Positions 10,742 through 22,460 are shown, counted from the stretch's first letter. The stretch is 64,000 nucleotides of DNA from Symsagittifera roscoffensis (GCF_963678635.1 NC_087069.1:10561206-10625205); one strand, 5' to 3'. The notes: generated from the letters alone by a model not told the origin. Numbers and translations: made by a program.

Positions 10742-11596
10742 TTATTGAAAGCTAAAATCTACAGTTTTCATCACTTTTTTAACAATTGAATCAAGTTTAT
10801 CTGATATGGGATCTATCCAGTCATAAAAATCATAATCAGATATATTGCACAGATTTTCCCGGTTTAGAAACAACGCTCTTTTCCCATAGTAGTCATAGGT
10901 CTGTCGAATGTGAAATGATCGCATCAGTTTTGGCGTGACGTATTTCTGGTTTAAGTGGAGAATGACATCATTTGAAACACCTGTTTGTTCGTCAGCTCCA
11001 TTAAATGTAACATATTTCAAAAGTTTCAAACCATGGTTGTCTAACACATTTTCTCGACGCGCAATTGGACAAAAATGGGCAAAAAGAATGATACACGATT
11101 TAGTACTGTGAATTGTTTTTCCAATGTTAAGACCCCTTTTGAATGCATAATGCGCTTTTGTAATTACTTGCTGAGAGTAATTCAATTCTGGTGCGCTTTT
11201 GAAGCAACCGTGGTAAAAAACAGTGTCCGGAATCATGAAATTGGTATATTTTTGTCCATGAATAGATTTCGTTGATTTTAAAACATATGAATAAGTCTCG
11301 TAGCAATTCTTTTTCCAATTTGCCCAATTCAGCCTAACTGCCTGTGCAGTTAGTGCTGCGTGGAACAATTCTATCGTCTCTCTAGCTTCTTCGGTTCTGG
11401 TGAATAGTCTATATCGCTCGCACGTGATGTTTTTTGTTTCTTCACATGATAATTTGGCCAATAACACCATTTCTCTAAAACCAAATTTTGTTATTTCCGT
11501 GTGTGGAATTTTCTGCACAAATTTCTTTTTCTCCTCCGTGCCTAGCGCCAGAAATAGACGAGATGTAAGCCGTTTCTGGACCTCATTGTAGAACAA
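10742..11596 (-). CDS. chimeric open frame: gag N-terminus fused to GT92 C-terminus
   Basis: A single open frame of 284 codons. Residues 1 to about 104 are Ty3/gypsy gag (EITKFGFREMVLLAKLSCEE, CERYRLFTRTEEARET). From about residue 105 on it is the C-terminal half of the GT92 glycosyltransferase found at 17,076-17,840 (FMIPDTVFYHGCFKSAPELN, SNDVILHLNQKYVTPKLMRS, DYDFYDWIDPISDKLDS). The join, TYSY then VLKSTKSIHG, lies on the tandem-duplication junction at 11,285/11,286, so the fusion came from that duplication. The GT part lacks the DFDE metal-binding site and the membrane anchor, so catalytic activity is unlikely. Relative to copy 2, three bases are lost near 10,950 and the frame is kept. No signal for transcription is visible; it may simply be an accidental open frame. 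Confidence 0.6.
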   Translation of the reverse strand: MFYNEVQKRLTSRLFLALGTEEKKKFVQKIPHTEITKFGFREMVLLAKLSCEETKNITCERYRLFTRTEEARETIELFHAALTAQAVRLNWANWKKNCYETYSYVLKSTKSIHGQKYTNFMIPDTVFYHGCFKSAPELNYSQQVITKAHYAFKRGLNIGKTIHSTKSCIILFAHFCPIARRENVLDNHGLKLLKYVTFNGADEQTGVSNDVILHLNQKYVTPKLMRSFHIRQTYDYYGKRALFLNRENLCNISDYDFYDWIDPISDKLDSIVKKVMKTVDFSFQ

Positions 11597-11599
11597 ACT

Positions 11600-12060
11600 T
11601 TTGGTCCGCGTTCACTTCTTTCTTGGTTTTCGAGTAATACTTTGTCTCTTGCTGGTCTATCTCTCGCAAAAAGTATATTGATAATTGTTCTTCAATTTTA
11701 ATTTTATTGGTTTTTTTAGTTTATTCGTAAAAAGACTAGCAAAAACGAAAAAAATAAGGTAAAAAACAGATTTTCATAACAACAGCTCATCCAGGTAATT
11801 TCTATTGAGCTTTTTGTTCTGAGTTCTTTTAAAATTGTGAAGCCAATGTCCTACTGGTCAGAACAATGTAGTGAGCAGCATTCTTAGAAGTTTTTTGAAA
11901 AATTGTTTGCCCATAAAAAACCAGGCAATCATCTGCTGATTAAACTGTTTTTGTTGGTTTGAATAAAATTTCAATAGAAATCATCTTTAAGACACAAAAT
12001 GTTTTTCTTTGAAATTTGTTTAATTTTTGGACAATACTTTTTTCAATCAAGTTTTGCAAT
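11600..12060. repeat. non-coding spacer upstream of gypsy copy D
   Basis: Another copy of the leader/spacer seen at 2,951, 5,251, 7,740 and 14,076. No gene. Confidence 0.6.
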
Positions 12061-12163
12061 AATTTGGACGCTTGTTCGTTTTTGAATGCTTTGTCGTCAT
12101 CCAATTTTTTTAAGACAATTATTACCAGCTTTTCGTGTTCTGTTTTGTCCCTTTTGGAAACGA

Positions 12164-12805
12164 TCAGTAATCAACCAGGAAGCAAAATGTAATTTTGGCG
12201 TGGTTTAAGGTATGATCCATAGCCTTTTGAAATTCTGCGGGCATACCCGCTAGCCCGTAAAATTCTGTCAGAAACCCGTATGTTCCTGTCGCTTGACCGC
12301 CGACTATGTTGAAATTACATTGTTTAGCTGTTTCAGCAGTTAATCGAATTTGGCTATACGCGTACTTCAGGTCAAGTACCGTAAAATACAGTGTGCCGGT
12401 TGTGTTGGCAGTTACTATTTGACTCATCTCATCTAATAATTCATCACCTTTTGGCATTTGATATTTATTTATGTACAGTTGCCTGTTCATTGGTTTTGCG
12501 TCTAATGCCAACTTGATAGAGTCGTCTTTTTTCACTGTTATTACTATTGGAGCAATAAAACAGTCGCTTGTGCATTTGTCCAGGTTTGTTATATGACCTT
12601 CTGATAGCAATTTCTCAAGTTCTTCTTGCCCTTTTCCTTGAATATGAATGGTTATTCTCTTACCTTTTTCTTGTATCGGACATAGCGGGTACTTGAATTT
12701 TGTGTTAACTATGTGATTTTTCGATTCTCCCTGACGATCAAACAGAGACGGAAATTTTTCATAAAATTGTTGTTTTATACCTTCTGAATGCTCGCACAGT
12801 AGCAC
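12164..12805 (-). pseudogene. Ty3/gypsy copy D: best-preserved RT fragment
   Basis: A continuous 213-codon frame covering RT fingers and palm, the longest in the window. LDLKYAYSQI lies at residues about 144-153 and YGLAGMPAEFQ at about 183-193. The frame stops at FCFLVDY (207-213), where a shift destroys the catalytic [YF]xDD box. Homology to the following thumb continues in another frame for about 100 bp to ~12,065 and then ends. RNase H and integrase are absent, so no active enzyme is possible. Confidence 0.87.
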
Positions 12806-13306
12806 GTCAAACCTGGATCTAGTTGTAGGTGCTTACTTCTGAGATGTATGAATCTCCATTTTCCTTTGTAAATCCAGACCCAGAATACATCTTGCTCGAC
12901 GTTCTGTGACCAGCAAAGAAACGTCTCGAGCCTCCCCTCCCGCTGAACGGACATTTGCAAGTACTGCTCTTAATATTTGAATTGGATGTTTGTTGTAGTC
13001 TATAAACTACCTTGTCAGCTTAAATTTTTCAGCTGGGATGAAATTGATTTCAGATGATCCTTCCAGAAACAATACTGGGCTTCCTGTATCTATCGTCATT
13101 TGGTTACTCACTCTGACCAGCGTTTTCAAGGCGTTTATTTGATGCGATCTTGGGTCTCGTCGTAAATCAATTTTTCTGATATCTTGAGTAACGTTGGTTT
13201 TGTTTTCGTCGTCTAGTTGTGATGTTATGTCTCCAAAACTTTTGTCGAGTGGTTTTCTCGACTTTGGTTCAACAACCATAAGCTTGAACTCATCGCAGGA
13301 ATCCAA
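12775..13306 (-). pseudogene. Ty3/gypsy copy D: aspartic protease region
   Basis: The best protease segment. The frame 13,007-13,306 (99 codons) runs from DSCDEFKLMVVEPKSRKPL to NQMTIDTGSPVLFLEGSS, giving the retropepsin active site DTG followed by the SPV that usually comes next. It ends soon after (AEKFKLTR stop), before a flap or the second hydrophobic-Gly motif can be confirmed. The linker to RT (12,775-12,960) is in another frame, so Pol is not continuous. Confidence 0.75.
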
Positions 13307-13337
13307 GCTGTGAAATAAGTTACATTCTTCCCCTGAG

Positions 13338-13578
13338 CTAGAGTTTGTTTACTTGATTCGAGCGGCACATTATTGCGAAATGTTTTTGTTTATTACAGCT
13401 CTTGCAGGTATTCCCCATTGCCGGGCCCTTTATCAAGTGACCTTCTCCGAATGTTCTGCCATCGTGTGCATGGTTTCTGATCTGTTCGGGAATTTGCGTT
13501 TCTGTTGTCATTGCACTTCTTTTTGAATTGATCTCTATTCGGTCTTTTGTAGTTTGAATTTCTATTCTCAACTGCCAT
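13338..13578 (-). pseudogene. Ty3/gypsy copy D: nucleocapsid zinc knuckle
   Basis: CKSCNKQKHFAIMC (CX2CX4HX4C) near the C-terminus of 13,338-13,571; basic linker starting MAVENRNSNYKRPNR in 13,393-13,578. The frame break between them is shared with the other copies. Confidence 0.8.
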
Positions 13579-13590
13579 TATGGTTTCTTG

Positions 13591-14075
13591 TTATATTTTA
13601 GTTTGTGGCCCAGACAACTGGCACACGCTTGTGTTTCCAGTCACTGGTTTTTGGATCGTTTTTGTCGTTTGTTTACTCTGTTCAAATTTATTAGCTCGTT
13701 TGAGTACTTTGTCTGCCGTAAATGTTTCAAACGTTAGGGTATCTTGTAGTGATGTATTTTTCATTCTAGATATGAATAAGTCTCGTAGCAATTCTTCTTC
13801 CAATTTGTCCAATTCAGCCTAACTGCCTGTGCAGTTAGTGCCGCGTGGAACAATTCTATCGTCTCTCTAGCTTCTTGGGTTCTGGTGAATAGTCTATATC
13901 GCTCGCACGTGATGTTTTTTGTTTCTTCACATGATAATTTGGCCAATAACACCATTTCTCTAAAACCAAATTTTGTTATTTCCGTGTGTGGATTTTTCTG
14001 CACGAATTTCCTTTTCCCCTCCGTGCCTAGCGCGCGCCAGAAATAGACGAGATGTAAGCCGTTTCTGGACCTCAT
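13591..14075 (-). pseudogene. Ty3/gypsy copy D: gag
   Basis: Gag in two frames, 13,761-14,075 (MRSRNGLHLVYFWRALG start) and 13,591-13,812 (MDKLEEELLRDLF start), with the common frameshift near 13,815. It is almost identical to copy C at an offset of 6,336 bp, as expected from the tandem duplication. Confidence 0.7.
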
Positions 14076-15256
14076 TGTAGAACAAACTTTTGGTCCGCGT
14101 TCACTTCTTTCTTGGTTTTCGAGTAATACTTTGTCTCTTGCTGGTCTATCTCTCGCAAAAAGTATATTGATAATTGTTCTTCAATTTTAATTTTATTGGT
14201 TTTTTTAGTTTATTCGTAAAAAGACTAGCAAAAACGAAAAAAATAAGGTAAAAAACAGATTTTTATAACAACAACTCATTCAGGTAATTTCTATTGAGCT
14301 TTTTTTTCTGAGATCTTTTAAAATTGTGAAGCCAATGTCCTACTGGTCAGAACAATGTAGTGAGCAGCATTCTTAGAGGATTTTTTGAAAAATTTTTAGA
14401 CCATCAAAAATCAGGCAATCATCTGCTGATTAAACTATTTTTGTTGGTTTGAATATAATTTCAATAAAAATCATCTTTAAGACAGAAAATGCTTTTCTTT
14501 AAAATTTGCTTAACTTTTCGTGAATACTTTTTTTAATCAAATCTTGCAATCAGTTGGACGCTTGTACGCTTTAAAATACAATTAGTGAAAGCGGCAATTT
14601 TTATATTAGTTCCAATAAAGCTTTTGACTTTCTGAAAAAACGAAACCCAAATTCTACATTAAAACTTGCTTGATAAAGTTTGAAAAATTATATCAACATT
14701 GTGGAAAACGAACCAAGAAAACTCATTGCATACTATCGCTTCAATCCGAGTCTCTCTACTAATTTCAGCAAAAAAATTATCTGATTACTGATGGTTCACC
14801 GAGGAGAGGCATAAATTTTTTTGAAAAAGTTGGCGAAAAAATCGAATTTTGCTCTCATTTGTTTCAAAATTGTCAAAAACTAAGTCTCACTTATCAAAAC
14901 TGTGTAGTTAAGATGTGCCTATTTGAAGATATTAAGTGAAAAAAAACTCTAGGAAATTACAGAAAAAAAAGGGTTTTTTCTTTACCCCTTCCAGGGTACG
15001 AAATATGTGTCATTCACAACCCAAAATTTTTTTTTTCAATTGCTAGCAGAAAAAGACGTGAAACTCTTGTAGAATGCTAAAAAAAATCTCTATACTTTTT
15101 TGGTAGGAATAGACTGTTTTTGCGGGGTTTTCTTGCGATTTTCTGTCCGAATGTCTTGTTTTTGCTCCTATTGGGGGGTAACGGAGATCAAAAATACCAT
15201 TTTTCTCGATCAAATTGACTGTTTTCCGATTCAGTATTTGTTTTGTGTCCAAATTT
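14076..15256. repeat. non-coding spacer (unit 2 copy)
   Basis: Near-identical copy of 7,740-8,920; no gene visible. Confidence 0.6.
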
Positions 15257-15918
15257 CTAGTGGCATTGGTTGATATTTGTTGTGTCTTTGTTTTGATTTA
15301 TCAGCAGTCGATTAAGTCTTCCTAGTTTTTCGGTAATTAATTTTTTAGTGAAAAAATGGTTTTTTTTTGAAAAATCGTGGCTCGTCCCACTGCTTTGCTT
15401 ATTTCTCCTGTGTCTCGAAGAACTACTCAAAATTGTTTGTTGCCATATGTAGCCCAATATCATAGCTTGATTTTGATATAATGGCCATTGGTTGATTCTT
15501 TCTAGCTTTTGGGTTATCAATTTTTTAGTGAAAAATTGGCTTTTTTGTAAAATTGTGATACGTCCCAGGTCTCTGCCGATTTCGCCTCTTTTTTGATATA
15601 TTTTTTCAAACTGCTAGTTGCTATCGATAAGTCACTAACATAGCTTGGTTTTGATATAATGGTCTCTGGTTTATTCTGCCTAGCTTTTGGGTTATTCATT
15701 TTTCGTAAAAATTCGATTTTTTTTTTTGAAAAATCGTGGTTCGCCCCACGGCTTTGCTTATTTTCCCGCATTCTGGATGGGTTTTTTGTCAAACTGTTTG
15801 TTACTATGGATAGATCATAATCATAGCTTGATTTTGATATAACGGTCTCTTGTTTTTTCTTCCTAGTTTTTGAGTTATTAATTTTTTTTGATAAATTGTT
15901 TTTTTTTTGAAAAGTCAT
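15257..15918. repeat. ~180-bp satellite array (unit 2)
   Basis: Same array as 8,921-9,580 with minor indels in T-runs. Long minus-strand frames here are translations of the repeat. Confidence 0.8.
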
Positions 15919-16483
15919 GAATCAATTCCACGTTTTAGCCAATTTCTCCTGTCTCGATAAATTTTTTCAAACAATATGTTGCTATCGAAATCTCATTATT
16001 GTATCTGGATTTGAATTAAAAACGTATAACTTTAGTTTTCTCTTGGTCAATATAAATTTTTTGAGTATTTTAGCGCCTTTTTGGAATCAAAAACATAAAA
16101 AAAGTTTTCTTGTTTTTTTTTGCAGAATCTGTCTTTTAGTTTGCGACAACTTGGTTGTATTGCAAGTGATGTGAAGCTCTGCTTTGCCTCTGTTGAATTG
16201 TTTTTGTTTATGGTTATTATTTTATGTGTTGTTAATCTTTCATATTTCTGAAGTGCTTGTTTTGTTTTAGACAGTTTTATGAAAGTTATTCAGCCATCAT
16301 CAGGTATGTTTTCCGGCGTCATCGGGTACAGTTTTCTACATCGGATAATAATGTGCTTTGCTTGGGAACCAAAACGTTGCTTTGAACGGCGGAAAAGATT
16401 TTTTACTACCAACGTCTTTGAGGTCGTTCAGAGCACTTTTTGGAGGCCTACGAGAATATTGAATTTATTTGATTATTCAGTCC

Positions 16484-16830
16484 CTATGTCGCGCCAAATA
16501 TGATTTTTTGTTAATCATATGTAGCGCCATATATGTTTCCATGGTATCCATACGTCGCGCCATGCATGGTTCCATAGTAACCATACGTCGCGCCATGCAA
16601 GATACCATAGTAACCATACATTGCAAGCTACCATGGTGACATATAGATTATCAACATCACTAGTAAAAGTATCAATTTTGTCTAATTTGTCTAAAAACTG
16701 TGAAATCATACGTCGCATCATGCATGGAAAATGTGTTTTTTTAACATAAAAATACGTCGGCAATTTTCCATGGCTCGCATGGAACCATGCATGGTGGGAC
16801 GTATGGTTGCACATTTTGGTCAACCCGGGA
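16484..16830. repeat. CATACGTCGCGCCATGCATGG motif cluster (second copy)
   Basis: Duplicate of 10,150-10,500 with the same direct and inverted arrangement. The inverted member is at about 16,788-16,808. Confidence 0.65.
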
Positions 16831-17075
16831 AATAACAACTGAAATAAGTCGATTCGATGTTCCACACCAAATGACCTTGCTACTAAGTTAATAACAATAG
16901 AATTACAGATACCAATATGAGTCCCAAGGTTAGTGTGCAGCGAGGTCAGCAATGGTTACTGCACATACAGTATGTGCCGTACCACACTATTTAATAATTA
17001 AAACACCAAAATAGCAAGAACTTAATCTTGTCTCAATTTTATGGGAAAATTTAATCTTGTCCACCAAACACTTTG

Positions 17076-18712
17076 TTATTGAAAGCTAAAATCTACAGTT
17101 TTCATCACTTTTTTAACAATTGAATCAAGTTTATCTGATATGGGATCTATCCAGTCATAAAAATCATAATCAGATATATTGCACAGATTTTCCCGGTTTA
17201 GAAACAACGCTCTTTTCCCATAGTAGTCATAGGTCTGTCGAATGTGAAATGATCGCATCAGTTTTGGCGTGACATATTTCTTGGCGTTTAAGTGGAGAAT
17301 GACATCATTTGAAACACCTGTTTGTTCGTCAGCTCCATTAAATGTAACATATTTCAAAAGTTTCAAACCATGGTTGTCTAACACATTTTCTCGACGCGCA
17401 ATTGGACAAAAATGGGCAAAAAGAATGATACACGATTTAGTACTGTGAATTGTTTTTCCAATGTTAAGACCCCTTTTGAATGCATAATGCGCTTTTGTAA
17501 TTACTTGCTGAGAGTAATTCAATTCTGGTGCGCTTTTGAAGCAACCGTGGTAAAAAACAGTGTCCGGAATCATGAAATTGGTATATTTTTGTCCATGAAT
17601 AGATTTCGTTGATTTTAAAACATCAGCTAAAGACTTGTATTTGTTGTGATCAAAACCAATGATTTCATCAAAATCCTGTATAATAACGTGATCGAATTGT
17701 AACGCGTTTTTGATCATACAGTAAGAAATAACATGTGAGTTAAGTAATCGCACAGATCTGAAAGTTGATTTTTTTATGTGAATTAATATCTTGATAAATG
17801 TTTGGATCGAAATAAGGCATGAAAACCTTCGATACTCCAATTAGACGGTTGTACTCCAGATATTCGGCCAATCGAGTAGGCGAAACTGACATATTATTGG
17901 TAATCATAGCTGCACAAACTATCAACGTCGGCTCAGAATTTGGAACGTCTGATATTTTTTTTGGTGTTTGGCGTTCAATAAAGAGCAAATTTGTCGGTTG
18001 GTTGTCGTCGATATTAAGCCGTACATAACGCGGACATTCCATGAGTTTACCCAATGGGTATATAATAATCATTCCTGACAACAAATTATCCGTGAAAATA
18101 CTAATATCCGAGGTTCCATCAATAATAGGTTCTTCGTTCAAATTTTTGTAGAAACTCAAAGTTACTTTCTCTGAAATTTGATGGATATCATCGGTCAATT
18201 TGTCCCACGAAAATACAAAAATAACAATACTTTTAAAAAATTTGTCTTCTCTCTCGTCATAAATGGCTTTCCAAGGAAAAATCTCGATCTTTCCATTGAA
18301 ATGTCTAAAATTTGGATTCTTTATATCTTGTTTTTGTAGGCTTGTATCGTGTTCACAGTAAGAAATGTTAAATCTCTTCACAAATAAACTCTGAGATTCA
18401 TCTTTTGTTTGAATCAACTTAGTTATTTTCCCCGATCAACAAGTTTACAAATGTGGGATTTTGTCTGTAGCGGATGTCTGATAATTCTAGTTTTCCTCTT
18501 TTTGTTAGTTCGACCAAAAAGTATCTCATTGGTGAATCTGAGTTAAATGATTGAACTAAAATTGTTTTATGAAAAGCTATTACAATTTTTATTATGACAA
18601 AGATTACGCAAAACAGACAAGATACTAAACTGTGAAATACACAAAAAAAAGACAAAAAAGTTAAAATGTTTTTTTTTCTACATTTTATCACCAACAGCAG
18701 CATCAAGTACAA
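17076..18712 (-). pseudogene. GT92-family glycosyltransferase, copy 2 (most complete)
   Basis: Predicted type II membrane glycosyltransferase of family 92 (DUF23), Golgi-resident enzymes greatly expanded in nematodes. Read on the minus strand, 18,419-18,712 gives a hydrophobic signal anchor (LTFLSFFCVFHSLVSCLFCVI) and stem. 17,740-18,417 gives LIVCAAMITNN, LAEYLEYNRLIGVSKVFMPYFD (GT92 core start). 17,076-17,840 gives HVIIQDFDEIIGF with the DxD-like DFDE at residues 56-59, then FMIPDTVFYHGCF and the C-terminus. The pieces are in three frames. A segment of about 30 codons present in copy 3 (AIYLVEDHFERIGFLEKI) is missing near 17,770. Introns could explain the 18,418 break, but the core break looks like a deletion. 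Probably a decayed gene. Confidence 0.7.
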
Positions 18713-19420
18713 ACTGGTACTTTTTGTAATAGATAAAGTCCTAATTATGTTGACTGTCTCTCAAAGTTGCAATATTTTTTTGTTGCAAACTCTTGAGCAG
18801 CAATGTTTCAAAGTTGCACAATATATCTAAAAGAATCACACGTGAAACTCCTTTTTTCTGCTCAGGGCAATCAAGGATTTTCATATAAAAAATTTTGCTC
18901 CAATCATTTGTTCGAAAAACAGTTATAAGCACTTCTAAAATGCTTAATTGGGATCATTTTTTGTGCTTACGGCATCAACATTAAAAATGTCATCACACCT
19001 AGAGATTGATTTTTTCGGTTAGCTTTTGAAAGAATGACTTCTTTGTGTGTCTCATCAAATTGCACTCATAAATTGCGAAGGTTCAACTCGAATTGAATTT
19101 AGAAACAGAAATACTGGTGTGTCAGGGAAAATTATTCAAGTTCTTTAAAATAACTTTCGATGCAACTAAACATTTTGCCTCAAACCTGCTGCTCACATCT
19201 TCGTGTTGAAAGGACAAGAATCAAAACGAGATTTAGTTGTTCCAAAAGCTATTTCTTGTTCAACATTTTCCAAAAAATATCTAAAAACGCATTTTTTGGC
19301 CTTTCTTTTCAAAAATTTGCCTGCAGCCCAGAAAAATTGGCCGAAATAGGGTCTTTTTAGTGCTTTGGGAAAAAACCCATCAAGAAAATCTTAGATCCGC
19401 CTCTGGTCAGCGAGCTCATC
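18713..19420. repeat. conserved flank upstream of GT92 copies
   Basis: Shares with 27,760-28,560 and 29,560-30,300 the segments aaagtcctaattatgttgac, cctcaaacctgctgctcaca, gggcctttttagtgcttt-type and agatccgcctctggtcagcg-type. As it lies 5' of three minus-strand GT92 genes, it may contain their promoter, but I see no clear core element. Confidence 0.5.
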
Positions 19421-21720
19421 GGTATTAATCTCAGCAAAAAATGCTTAATTTTTTAAGTTCAAAAAAGTGCAAATAATTGCATAAGCCAAATTCAGATTGT
19501 CTAAATTTATGCAATTGTTTTTTGATAGACAGCAGACTTTCAAAACACTTTTTTCATAAATCCTTTCTCGGTTTACTCACTTTCAGATTATGGAAGCTTT
19601 TCATTGAGATTTTGTTGCAGATGTAGCTTAACAACTTTAGTAATACTGATTTAAAATAAACAGATAAAATCGACTGAAACAAAAACTTCAAGTTTTGGCA
19701 AAAAATATAGGAAAAATATATTTTTTGGAGTTTTACAAAAAATATTTAAATAGAGCAAGCTTCAAGACAGTAAATCACTTGACTTCCTCTACCGTGTCTT
19801 TTTGTTGATTTTGCGTAAAAAACATCCGTATACTTAAATACTGCGAGCTACCAATTAACAATGAAATAATTTAAACGGATAAATTCGCTAAAAAGCTCTT
19901 TTCAGTAGACTGTTTTTGTGAGTGATTTAAATATGAAAGCGTACTTATACAGTGGCCGATTTAATTTATCCGGAACGAACAAAACTTGAATTTTCACACA
20001 CACTTTTCCAAAGTTGCGTTAAGATTAGAAAAAAAGAAGAAAATAAAAAATGTTTAGATTTTTATCAGAATTATTATGGTTCAATTCTTTCTCCGATATT
20101 CCCAAACAAAATTTTACCCTAAAAATGAATAATTTTGGCTTTTTTCAAATAATCAAGATTTACACTGAAACTACTTTGTTACTTGATAGGACAACTATAT
20201 CACAAGGACTCTCTTACAAAGCCCAACAAAACTCTAGAAGGTTTAAATCTCCAAAAATTTGACCAAATTGTTTAAAATTTGTTTTTCAGCAAAATTTTGG
20301 ATTTAATATGGTAAAAGTTACTTTTAAGCACTGTCAAAAAATACCTGGAGAACGGTAGAAAAATACCGATTGTACCGCAGTATTTAGGTTTCAAAGTTTT
20401 TTTTCTTCAAATGGCAACATAAGTTATTAAGTCTATGACTCAACGTGCAAAACAGTAATCAAAAAGCATGAAAAAAATGGCTTAAAAATAATTCAGCTCT
20501 ACAAAGTTTTTAAACTGCAAATGACTCAAATTAAAAAAGCATGATAAGATATTACCCGAAAAGCATAAATTATAACGTTTAAATTTGGATAACTTATGCT
20601 GCTCCTAATTCCGAATTAGGTCGAGACGGCCGAAACAGATCTCGGTTGGCCATGTTTGTTTGGTCTTGTAAAAGTGTGCTTGTCCAAAAATGTGCTGGTC
20701 GAGACGGTCGAAACATAACATGAGCACCTGGATCAGGTGCTAAAAAAAACAATCAGCTCAACAAATAAATCGGGTGTATAAACAACTATTTTGGGCACAT
20801 TGAAAATATTCGAAGAAAAATTGCATATTCCAAATAATCAAACTTGAAAGAATAAACAGAACAAGCCCCAAAGCAATTAAACGAGGCCTAGTTTTCATAT
20901 TGAAGCAAACTTTTGAGTAAATTGAGACACAATCGGAGAAGCAAATTAAAGTTATTCCCAGTTATAAGAATAGTTAAAACATTATGATTTTAAAATAACG
21001 GTATTGATACAACGTGGAGATTTTGCAGGAATAGCTAAAAACTTATTTTTGAAATAAATCAGACGTGTGAAAAAACTCGATTTCCCACTGAGCTGAACAG
21101 CTGGTGACTCAGACATAGCGAAACAAAACATGGCCAATCGAGTGTTGGAAAAGAGTCAATGAACTCAAGAAAACCGAGTTAACCACTATGAAACTTGATA
21201 AAAACTAATTTCAAAGGAATTATTTTTATGATCCTTAAGGTCTAACGCTTTCGATAAAAATTTTAATTGAGATTTTTTGAAAACTTGATTTGATTCAAAT
21301 TTTCTTATTCCGCTGTGAAATCTGAACATTTATATTCACTTGCCGGGTTGACTAAAAAAGCGAATCATACAATTTTCATATATGAAAAACGCTAATCAAA
21401 CACTTTTCGCGCAATTCCTTATGCATAGAAAATTATATGGAAGGTCTATGATTAGTGATTTTTTATTTATGTAAGTTGTATGGCTAGCTTTTTCCAAAAA
21501 CCAAAGTATTGTTTTTTCTTAATAATTATTAACTTCTCAACAATTTTGGTTACTCAAACAATGGTTACTAAAACGTAGAGTAACCAAAAGTTTTACCGTC
21601 TTGCATTAAAAATGCATTGAAAGCGACCTGAAATGTCCTAAATTTGTCGTTCACAAAAATGATATAACGAAATTATCAAACTTTTAAATTTTGGCAAAAT
21701 TTTTAAGCGATGATTATTTT
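19421..21720. other. AT-rich interval without a recognised gene
   Basis: No frame with family-like features. The longest (20,050-20,262, plus) is compositionally biased. The only structure I see is the pair of ggtcgagacgg motifs and the palindrome around 20,615-20,740. Confidence 0.5.
20615..20740. repeat. repeated ggtcgagacgg(c/t)cgaaaca motif and 17-bp palindrome
   Basis: The motif occurs twice about 80 bp apart, and a related gagatggtcgaaatatgatc occurs at about 22,345 and 24,349. The end of the block, gcacctggatcaggtgc at 20,724-20,740, is a perfect palindrome with 7-bp arms around gat. Confidence 0.5.
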
Positions 21721-21940
21721 TAAAATTTTAATCTTCATTTTATCATACATAGACATATGAACAAGCCATACATAAATTTGACCTACCGAAGAAATAGTTA
21801 TATTTTAAGGATGCCTAAGTTTTAATTTTTCGGTTAGATTTTTTTATCACAACAAGCAGAAAAAAAACGACATCAACTTTAGGAAAACATTTTAACATTT
21901 TGTATTTTATAAGATTATGGTAACCGGCAATCCTTGTTAC

Positions 21941-22331
21941 TATTATGATTATGATTTTTGTTAATATTATTAAAATTATGATTATCATTATTATTATTAT
22001 GACTATTTTTATCAATTTTTTTATGATTAGGATTATTTTTATTATGATTTTTATAATGTTTATTATGATTATGATTATTATTATGATTATTATGATTATT
22101 ATTATTATCATTATGATTATAATTATTATGATATATATTTTTACGATTATAATTATTATGATTATGATTATTGTTATGATTAAGATTATTTTTATCATGA
22201 TTATTATGATTCTTATGATTATTATCATGATTATTATGATTATTATTATGATTATGATGATTATTATTATGATTATTATTATGATTATTATGATTGTGAT
22301 TATTATTATGATTATAATGATTATTGTGATT
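21941..22331. repeat. compound ATT/ATG microsatellite
   Basis: About 390 bp of attattatgattatt-type simple repeat with few interruptions. Open frames on both strands encode poly-Ile/Met and are artefacts. It is anchored on the left by gattatggtaaccggc, as in the second array. Confidence 0.9.
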
Positions 22332-22460
22332 TATACCTGGAGCGAGATGGTCGAAATATGATCAGACCGATTCGATACAAAAAGATGTGATTCGACCAAA
22401 TCATCCATGATTCGAGTAGCCAGACTAAAATTGTGATCAAGCGACTCAACTTCGACCGAG

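Larger units (their letters stand above)
5024..11285. repeat. 6.3 kb tandem duplication, unit 1
   Basis: First unit of a direct tandem duplication. It begins at atgaataagtctcgtagc in gag of copy B and ends at ttgattttaaaacat in a GT92 gene. It contains the start of gag B, gypsy copy C, a non-coding spacer, a 180-bp satellite array, the CATACGTCGCGCC motif cluster and the C-terminal part of a GT92 gene. Unit 2 repeats this with an offset of about 6,263 bp at the left and about 6,334 bp further right; the 71-bp deletion in unit 1 accounts for the difference. Confidence 0.85.
11286..17619. repeat. 6.3 kb tandem duplication, unit 2
   Basis: Second unit of the duplication. It begins abruptly in gag at atgaataagtctcgtagc, directly after aaaacat of the GT92 gene, and ends at the same aaaacat at 17,613-17,619. 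There the normal GT92 sequence continues with cagctaaagac. An AT dinucleotide is shared at the join. Identity to unit 1 is very high over the spacer and satellite, so the event is fairly recent. Confidence 0.85.

Noticed and set aside
21815-22361. Long open frames on both strands of Ile/Met residues (also 23,800-24,366)
   Set aside because: They are translations of the ATT/ATG microsatellite; both strands are open, which a real gene would not give.
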